From assembly GCA_035249175.1 (NCBI GenBank), contig DATFGT010000066.1, positions 28,606 to 92,605 of the forward strand: a stretch of 64,000 nt of DNA, written 5' to 3'. Below, piece after piece: positions 59,162 through 64,000 of the stretch. A program made the position numbers and the translations under genes. The DNA is from 66-474 sp035249175 (GTDB lineage: Bacteria > Pseudomonadota > Gammaproteobacteria > Xanthomonadales > Rhodanobacteraceae). Every line of letters begins with the position of its first letter. Position 1 is the stretch's first letter. The notes under the pieces were generated by a model. That model was given only the letters and a program-made list of their open reading frames with translations, had not been told where the DNA came from and searched no databases.

Positions 59162-61444
59162 ATGTCGTTGCGTCTCACTCAAGTTCAGCGCGGTTGCGCG
59201 GGCGTACTGCTCGCGGGCCTTCTGGCAACGTCCTTAGGCGCGAACGCGCAAGCGCACGCCGACGCGACCACGCCGCCGGCATGGCAGACGTCCGTCGCGA
59301 AAACCGGCGCCGAATACGCACGGCTGCAGCGCGAGGCGCAGCAAGTCACGATCACCCGCGACGATTGGGGCATCGCGCACGTGCACGGCAAGACGGACGC
59401 CAATGCGGTATTCGGGATGATCTACGCGCAGTGCGAAGACGACTTCAATCGCGTCGAGATGAATTACCTCACCGCGCTCGGCTGGAGCGCGCAGGCCGAG
59501 GGCGAATCGGCGATCTGGGACAACCTGCGCTATCAGCTTTTCATCGACCCCGTGGTGTTGAAACAGGATTACACGAAAAGTCCCGCATGGCTGAAGAAGC
59601 TGATGAACGCATGGGCGGACGGGATGAACTGGTATCTCGCCACACATCCCGACGTGCACCCGAACGTCATCAGGCACTACGAACCATGGATGGCGCTTTC
59701 CTTCACCGAGGGCAGCATCGGCGGCGACATCGAGCGCGTGGATCTGGCCAAGCTCGCGAAATTCTTCGGCGCGGACCATGCAACGACGGTCGCGCTGGCA
59801 CAAACCGTGCCCCCGACGTGGGTCGAACCGACCGGATCCAATGGCATCGCGATCGCGCCCAAACTCACCGCGGACGGCCATGCGCTGCTGTTGATCAACC
59901 CGCACGTCACCTTCAACTTCCGTAGTGAATCGCAGATGTCCAGCGACGAAGGGCTGGACGCCTACGGCGCCTCGACCTGGGGCCAGTTCTTCATATACCA
60001 GGGTTTCAATAGGCACATCGGCTGGATGCACACTTCCACCGGTGTGGACGCGGTCGATGAATTTGCCGAAACCATTTCGAAGAAGGATGGCAAGTATTTC
60101 TACAAGTTCGGTGACAAGGAACTTCCCGTAACAAGCCGCGACATCACCATCCGTTACCGCGCCGACGACGGTTCGATCAAGGCACGCACGTTCACCGCGT
60201 ACTTCACCCAGCATGGCCCGATCGTGGCCGAGGAAAACGGCAAATGGATCGCCGAGGCGCTGATGAATCGTCCGATTCCGGCGCTAAAACAAAGCTGGCT
60301 GCGCACCAAGGCCAGCGACCTCGCCAGCTACATGAAGGTGGCCGAACTCAAGGCCAACTCGTCCAACAACACCTTGTTCGCCGACGACAAGGGCGAGATC
60401 GCATTCCTCGCACCGCAGTTCATCCCGAAGCGCGACAACGCCTTCGACTACCTGAAGCCGGTCGACGGCAGCGATCCCGCCACCACATGGCAGGGCATGA
60501 CGCCCATCACGGACATGCCGAACGTCATCAACCCGGACACTGGCTGGGTGTTCAACACCAACGACTGGCCCTACTCCGCAGCCGGCAAGGACAGCCCGAA
60601 GCGCGCGGATTTCCCGCAGTACATGGATTCGTTCGGCCCCAATGCACGCGGCGAACATGCCACCAAAATGCTGACTGGCGCAAGCGATTTCACCAAGGCC
60701 AAACTGATCACCGACGCGTTCGATTCGTACCTGCCCGCGTTTGCACGATTGATTCCGGTCCTGGTGAAGGATTACGACGCGCTGCCCGCCAACGATCCAG
60801 CGCGCGCGAAACTCGCGGGCCCGATTGGCGTGCTGCGCACCTGGGACCACCGCTGGGGCACCGCCTCGATCCCGACCACGCTTGCCGTGTGGTGGGGCGA
60901 CACGCTCTGGAACGAGGTTTCCGCAAAAGCGGAAGCCAGCGGTCTCGATGCGCATGAAACCGACATGCGCGAAATCGACTACATCGCGGAGAAGGCCGGC
61001 TCGGCAACTCGCCTCAACGCGCTCGCGGATGTCGTCGATCGTTTGCAAAAGGACTTCGGCTACTGGGGCGTGCCGTGGGGCGAAGTCAATCGCTACCAGC
61101 GGCTGGATGATGCCGTGCATCCGCATTTCGACGACAGCAAGCCCAGCATCGCGGTGCCATTCACTTCCTCGCGCTGGGGCTCGCTGGCGGCATCCAACAC
61201 CCACCAGTGGCCGGGCACCAAAAAATATTACGGCCGCAGCGGCAACAGCTTCGTGGCGGTCGTGGAATTCGGCCCGAAGGTCAGTGCGCGCGCGATCCAC
61301 GTGGGTGGCCAGAGCGGCGATCCGAAGTCACCGCACTTCACCGACCAGCAACACCGCTGGGCATTGGGCGACCTGCGCACCGTGTACTTCTGGCCGGACG
61401 AGCTCAAGGAACACATCGCGCGTGCGTATCACCCGGGCGAATAG
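59162..61444 (+). CDS. Exported penicillin acylase family protein
   Basis: This 760-residue Ntn hydrolase precursor has a signal peptide to about residue 30 (LLAGLLATSLGANAQA), alpha subunit with ITRDDWGIAHVHGKTDANAVFGMIYAQ, and the new N-terminal Ser of the beta subunit at about 226 in PTGSNGIAIAP, then HVTFNFRSE. Family members cleave acyl amides such as acyl-homoserine lactones, aculeacin or beta-lactams; the substrate here is unknown. It ends 6 nt from the convergent oxidoreductase gene. Confidence 0.9.
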   Translation: MSLRLTQVQRGCAGVLLAGLLATSLGANAQAHADATTPPAWQTSVAKTGAEYARLQREAQQVTITRDDWGIAHVHGKTDANAVFGMIYAQCEDDFNRVEMNYLTALGWSAQAEGESAIWDNLRYQLFIDPVVLKQDYTKSPAWLKKLMNAWADGMNWYLATHPDVHPNVIRHYEPWMALSFTEGSIGGDIERVDLAKLAKFFGADHATTVALAQTVPPTWVEPTGSNGIAIAPKLTADGHALLLINPHVTFNFRSESQMSSDEGLDAYGASTWGQFFIYQGFNRHIGWMHTSTGVDAVDEFAETISKKDGKYFYKFGDKELPVTSRDITIRYRADDGSIKARTFTAYFTQHGPIVAEENGKWIAEALMNRPIPALKQSWLRTKASDLASYMKVAELKANSSNNTLFADDKGEIAFLAPQFIPKRDNAFDYLKPVDGSDPATTWQGMTPITDMPNVINPDTGWVFNTNDWPYSAAGKDSPKRADFPQYMDSFGPNARGEHATKMLTGASDFTKAKLITDAFDSYLPAFARLIPVLVKDYDALPANDPARAKLAGPIGVLRTWDHRWGTASIPTTLAVWWGDTLWNEVSAKAEASGLDAHETDMREIDYIAEKAGSATRLNALADVVDRLQKDFGYWGVPWGEVNRYQRLDDAVHPHFDDSKPSIAVPFTSSRWGSLAASNTHQWPGTKKYYGRSGNSFVAVVEFGPKVSARAIHVGGQSGDPKSPHFTDQQHRWALGDLRTVYFWPDELKEHIARAYHPGE

Positions 61445-61450
61445 CAGCCT

Positions 61451-62530
61451 TCACCACGCGCGCGCGTATTGCTCCGGCGCGCGCATCGACTCGCCCAGTT
61501 CCTGCGCCGCGCGGCGGGGAAAGTAGGGATCGCGCAGGAACTCGCGCGCCATTTCGATCAGGTCGGCATCGCCGCGCTGCAGGATGTCCTCCGCCTGCTG
61601 CGCGTCGGTGATCAGGCCCACCGTGGCCGTCGCGATGCCTGCTTCACGACGGATGCGCGCCGCGAACGGTACCTGGTAACCAGGACCGACCGAAACCTTC
61701 GGGTGCGGTACCGTGCCGCCGGACGACACATCGATGACATCGATGCCATCGTCACGCAATACGCGCGCAAGCTGCACGCACTCGTCGATGTCCCAGCCGC
61801 CTTCGGCCCAATCGGTTCCCGACAAGCGCACCCATAGTGGCATCGGCGCCGGCCAGGCTTCACGCACGGCCGCAATGACTTCGCGCAGCAACCGCGCGCG
61901 ATTTTCGAGCGAGCCACCATATTCGTCACGGCGCGTGTTCGACAGCGGCGACAGGAATTGATGCAGCAGATAACCGTGCGCCGCGTGGAGTTCGATCAAG
62001 TCGAAGCCGGCACCACGCGCGCGTTGCGCGGCCACGCGAAAATCGCCGATCGCCTTGGCGATGCCCGCCGCATCCAATGCGGTCGGTACCGGATAGCCTT
62101 CGTCGAATGCGATGGCGCTTGGCGCGACCGGCATCCAGCCGCCGTGCGCGGCGTCCAAGGGGCCGCCTCCACGCCACGGCGCGTCGGTGCTGGCCTTGCG
62201 GCCGGCATGCGCAAGCTGGATGCCTGCCGCCGCGCCCTGTCCGCGAATGAACTGCACGATGCGTGACCAGGTTCCGGCTTGCGCGTCGTTCCAGATGCCG
62301 GCGTCGTCGGATGAAATGCGCCCCTCGGGCGAAACGGAACTCGCCTCGGTGAACACAAGCGCCGCACCGCCGACCGCACGACTCCCCAGATGCACCAGAT
62401 GCCAATCAGTCGGCACGCCATCCGGCGAAGAATACTGACACATCGGTGATACCACGACGCGGTTGCGCAATTGCAGCGTGCCCAGCTTGATCGGTTCCAG
62501 CAACATGGGTTGTTGATCGGTGGTGGCCAT
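61451..62530 (-). CDS. NADH:flavin oxidoreductase, YqjM-like Old Yellow Enzyme
   Basis: This 359-residue FMN enzyme of the Old Yellow family has VVSPMCQYSSPDGVPTDWHLVHLGSRAVGG at the start, QLAHAGRKAST with the substrate-binding His pair region, FDLIELHAAHGYLLHQFLSPLSN, and AFNP-like GDADLIEMAREFLRDPYFPRRAA at the end. It reduces activated alkenes such as enals and quinones. It is divergent to the acetamidase-like gene with a 186-nt gap. Confidence 0.92.
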   Translation of the reverse strand: MATTDQQPMLLEPIKLGTLQLRNRVVVSPMCQYSSPDGVPTDWHLVHLGSRAVGGAALVFTEASSVSPEGRISSDDAGIWNDAQAGTWSRIVQFIRGQGAAAGIQLAHAGRKASTDAPWRGGGPLDAAHGGWMPVAPSAIAFDEGYPVPTALDAAGIAKAIGDFRVAAQRARGAGFDLIELHAAHGYLLHQFLSPLSNTRRDEYGGSLENRARLLREVIAAVREAWPAPMPLWVRLSGTDWAEGGWDIDECVQLARVLRDDGIDVIDVSSGGTVPHPKVSVGPGYQVPFAARIRREAGIATATVGLITDAQQAEDILQRGDADLIEMAREFLRDPYFPRRAAQELGESMRAPEQYARAW

Positions 62531-62569
62531 CGAATCTTCATGTGGGCTGCGGGAACGGGTTCAATGGCA

Positions 62570-62605
62570 GGCGAGGTTTGGCGAACGCTCAAGCGTCGCC
62601 TCGCC
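62570..62605. repeat. Inverted repeat in the oxidoreductase-acetamidase divergent gap
   Basis: GGCGAGG (62570-62576) pairs with CCTCGCC further right, and inside ACGCT pairs with AGCGT. The interrupted hairpin of 36 nt lies between two divergent start codons (62530 and 62717) and could be an operator or a structured leader. No known operator sequence is recognised. Confidence 0.5.
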
Positions 62606-62716
62606 AGAAATACCGGAGCAAACTTCTGCGTCCCCTTCGCAAAGCTTGCGCGCGACGGCCCAACTCGCGAGTATCACGGATCGGCAACAACGCGATGACG
62701 CGAGGAGCACCCCGAA

Positions 62717-63820
62717 ATGTCCGCACCCCGTCTGCATCCCATCCGGCATATGGCCCCGGTCCTGATGATTTGCACGTGCCTCGTGGCATTTCCTTCCGTG
62801 GCCCTTGCGCAAGGCACGGACCACTCCTCCGGCAAGACGTATACGTTGCTCGCCACACCGAAGACCGTCGCATGGGGCCATTACGATGCCACCACGCCAC
62901 CAGTGTTGCGCATCCACCCCGGCGACACGGTAATCGTGCACACCGTGCTCACCAACAGCCCCAAGGGACTGGAAAAAGCTGGCGTCAAGCCGGCCGACGT
63001 CGAACAGGATTTGAAGGACATCTTCAACGGCGTGCCAAGGAAGGATCGAGGTCCCGGCGGGCACATCCTCACAGGTCCGATCTACATCGATGGCGCGGAG
63101 CCGGGCGACACGCTGGAAGTGCGCGTCAAGAAAATCGATCTCGCCATCCCCTACGCCTACAACGCATTCCGCTACGGCGCCGGATTCGAGACCGACGACT
63201 TCCCGTACTCGCGCATCAAGATCATCCCGCTCGACCGCGTCACGCAGACCGCGCATTTCGCGCCAGGCATCGACATTCCGCTGCACCCGTTCTTCGGCAG
63301 CATGGGCGTGGCGCCTCCGCCGGCGTTCGGCCGCTACGACAGCGCGCCGCCGACCATCATCGGCGGCAACATGGACAACAAGGAACTGGTCGCCGGTTCG
63401 ACCATTTACTTTCCGGTATTCGTGTCGGGTGCACTTTTCCAGATAGGCGATGGCCATGCCGGCCAGGGCAACGGCGAGGTGGACATCACCGCGCTGGAAA
63501 CCTCACTGGTCGGCACCGTGCAGTTCATCCTGCACAAGGGCATGAAGACCGGTCCTTATCCACGTGCCGAAACGCCGACGGATTACATCAGCATGGGCTT
63601 CGACGACGACCTGACCGACGCCGCGCACAAGGCGGTCGCCGGCATGATCGATTTCCTGGTCAGCCACAAGCACATGAGCCGCGACGATGCCTACATGCTT
63701 ATCAGCGTGGCCGGCGACATCGACATCACCGAGCTGGTGGACCACAACAAGGGCGTGCACGTGATGCTGCCGAAGGCGATCTTCACCGGCCCGGCGCGGA
63801 CCGCGGTGGACACGCATTGA
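62717..63820 (+). CDS. Exported acetamidase/formamidase family protein
   Basis: This 367-residue protein of the FmdA/AmdA family has a signal peptide (about 1-31, hydrophobic PVLMICTCLVAFPSVALA) and the beta-rich core: PPVLRIHPGDTVIVHT, GHILTGPIYIDGAEPGDTLEVRV, GNMDNKELVAGSTIYFPVFVSGALFQIGDGHAGQGNGEVDITALET. The GDGHA-QG-GE-DI-A motif is the family hallmark. It likely cleaves a short-chain amide in the periplasm. A 20-nt gap separates it from the downstream aminotransferase gene in the same direction. Confidence 0.9.
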   Translation: MSAPRLHPIRHMAPVLMICTCLVAFPSVALAQGTDHSSGKTYTLLATPKTVAWGHYDATTPPVLRIHPGDTVIVHTVLTNSPKGLEKAGVKPADVEQDLKDIFNGVPRKDRGPGGHILTGPIYIDGAEPGDTLEVRVKKIDLAIPYAYNAFRYGAGFETDDFPYSRIKIIPLDRVTQTAHFAPGIDIPLHPFFGSMGVAPPPAFGRYDSAPPTIIGGNMDNKELVAGSTIYFPVFVSGALFQIGDGHAGQGNGEVDITALETSLVGTVQFILHKGMKTGPYPRAETPTDYISMGFDDDLTDAAHKAVAGMIDFLVSHKHMSRDDAYMLISVAGDIDITELVDHNKGVHVMLPKAIFTGPARTAVDTH

Positions 63821-63840
63821 TTTCCGATCCGGACGAAACG

Positions 63841-64000
63841 ATGAGCAAAGGTACCCACGATTACACCCCCGATGCGCGCAACGCCGCCATCAGGATCAAC
63901 CTGAATGGCGAACTGGTCGCGCGCGACGAGGCGAAAGTCTCCGTGTTCGACGCCGGCTACGTGCTCGGCGATGGCGTGTGGGAAGGCCTGCGCGTGCACG
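63841..64000 (+). CDS. Class IV aminotransferase, N-terminal part
   Basis: Only the first 53 codons are in the window. They contain NLNGELVARDEAKVSVFDAGYVLGDGVWEGLRVH, the N-terminal motif of PLP fold type IV enzymes (branched-chain or D-amino-acid aminotransferase, or aminodeoxychorismate lyase). The visible part favours an aminotransferase of the DAT/IlvE kind over PabC, because of the VFDAGYVLGDGVWEG form, but the catalytic Lys lies beyond the edge. ATG 63841 follows the acetamidase gene by 20 nt. Confidence 0.75.
   Translation, partial: MSKGTHDYTPDARNAAIRINLNGELVARDEAKVSVFDAGYVLGDGVWEGLRVH

Overview
The window is GC-rich, densely coded chromosome from a gammaproteobacterium of the Xanthomonadales, most likely Rhodanobacteraceae. 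The evidence is gene content and order. The yceD-rpmF-fabHDG-acpP-fabF-pabB-pabC-mltG-tmk-holB-pilZ run, the archaeal/eukaryotic-like HisS, the Dcd that lacks the usual E. coli N-terminus, KdkA, and an ECF sigma/FecR/STN-type TonB receptor cluster all fit that order. The family assignment is an inference from memory of relatives. There is no prophage, transposase, CRISPR array or rRNA; two of the three tRNA loci carry locally duplicated sequence.

Layout. 1-1206: end of a sugar nucleotidyltransferase and a NahK-like sugar kinase. 1455-4726 (minus): hisS followed by an enlarged histidine ammonia-lyase. 4845-4921: tRNA-Pro(CGG). 5070-17461 (minus): one long cell-envelope and replication superoperon running from yceD to pilZ, with many 4-nt ATGA overlaps, two internal stem-loops and a tandem intergenic repeat; a consensus sigma70 promoter sits almost on top of the yceD start codon. 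17471-22598 (plus): a membrane/coiled-coil protein, Maf, then MoxR-DUF58-TgpA. 22635-26756: Slp lipoprotein, then HIT, GNAT, recR, ybaB and dnaX on the minus strand. 26994-27423: tRNA-Ser(GGA) followed by the 4.5S SRP RNA and a second, 5'-truncated SRP RNA copy. 27426-31427 (minus): kdkA, an MBL hydrolase and moaA-C-D-E. 31448-34132: a GT9 (heptosyltransferase-like) enzyme, two small proteins and a DJ-1/PfpI protein. 34145-43139 (minus): ECF sigma, FecR, a TonB receptor with a signalling domain, gamma-glutamyltransferase and an exported amidase. 43633-45441: tRNA-Ser(CGA) with a degenerate tRNA-like copy behind it, and an MltD-type transglycosylase. 45559-49109: HerA-like ATPase, greB, rimO. 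49222-55274 (plus): dienelactone hydrolase, HIT protein, the 5-oxoprolinase genes pxpB-C-A, the DUF969/DUF979 membrane pair and pyroglutamyl peptidase. 55292-58824: a lipoprotein, dcd, an FMN reductase, mrp and a DUF2147 protein. 59162-64000: exported penicillin-acylase-family protein, Old Yellow Enzyme, exported acetamidase-family protein and the start of a class IV aminotransferase.

How the genes work together. The fab superoperon couples fatty-acid synthesis with ribosomal protein L32, folate precursor synthesis, peptidoglycan chain termination and clamp loading. DnaX, the second clamp-loader gene, lies in a separate recR-ybaB-dnaX run. The pxp-DUF969/979-pcp block forms a plausible complete route from pyroglutamyl peptides to glutamate, with the DUF pair as the likely 5-oxoproline transporter. 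The sigma/FecR/TonB/GGT/amidase block looks like an inducible uptake and processing unit for an unidentified gamma-glutamyl or peptide ligand.

At least five families of short palindromic intergenic repeats are present. One copy has become the coding 3' end of the DUF969 gene. The most noteworthy points are the duplicated SRP RNA, the complete pyroglutamate block, the sigma/TonB/GGT block, the repeat-derived C-terminus and the near-leaderless promoter of yceD.
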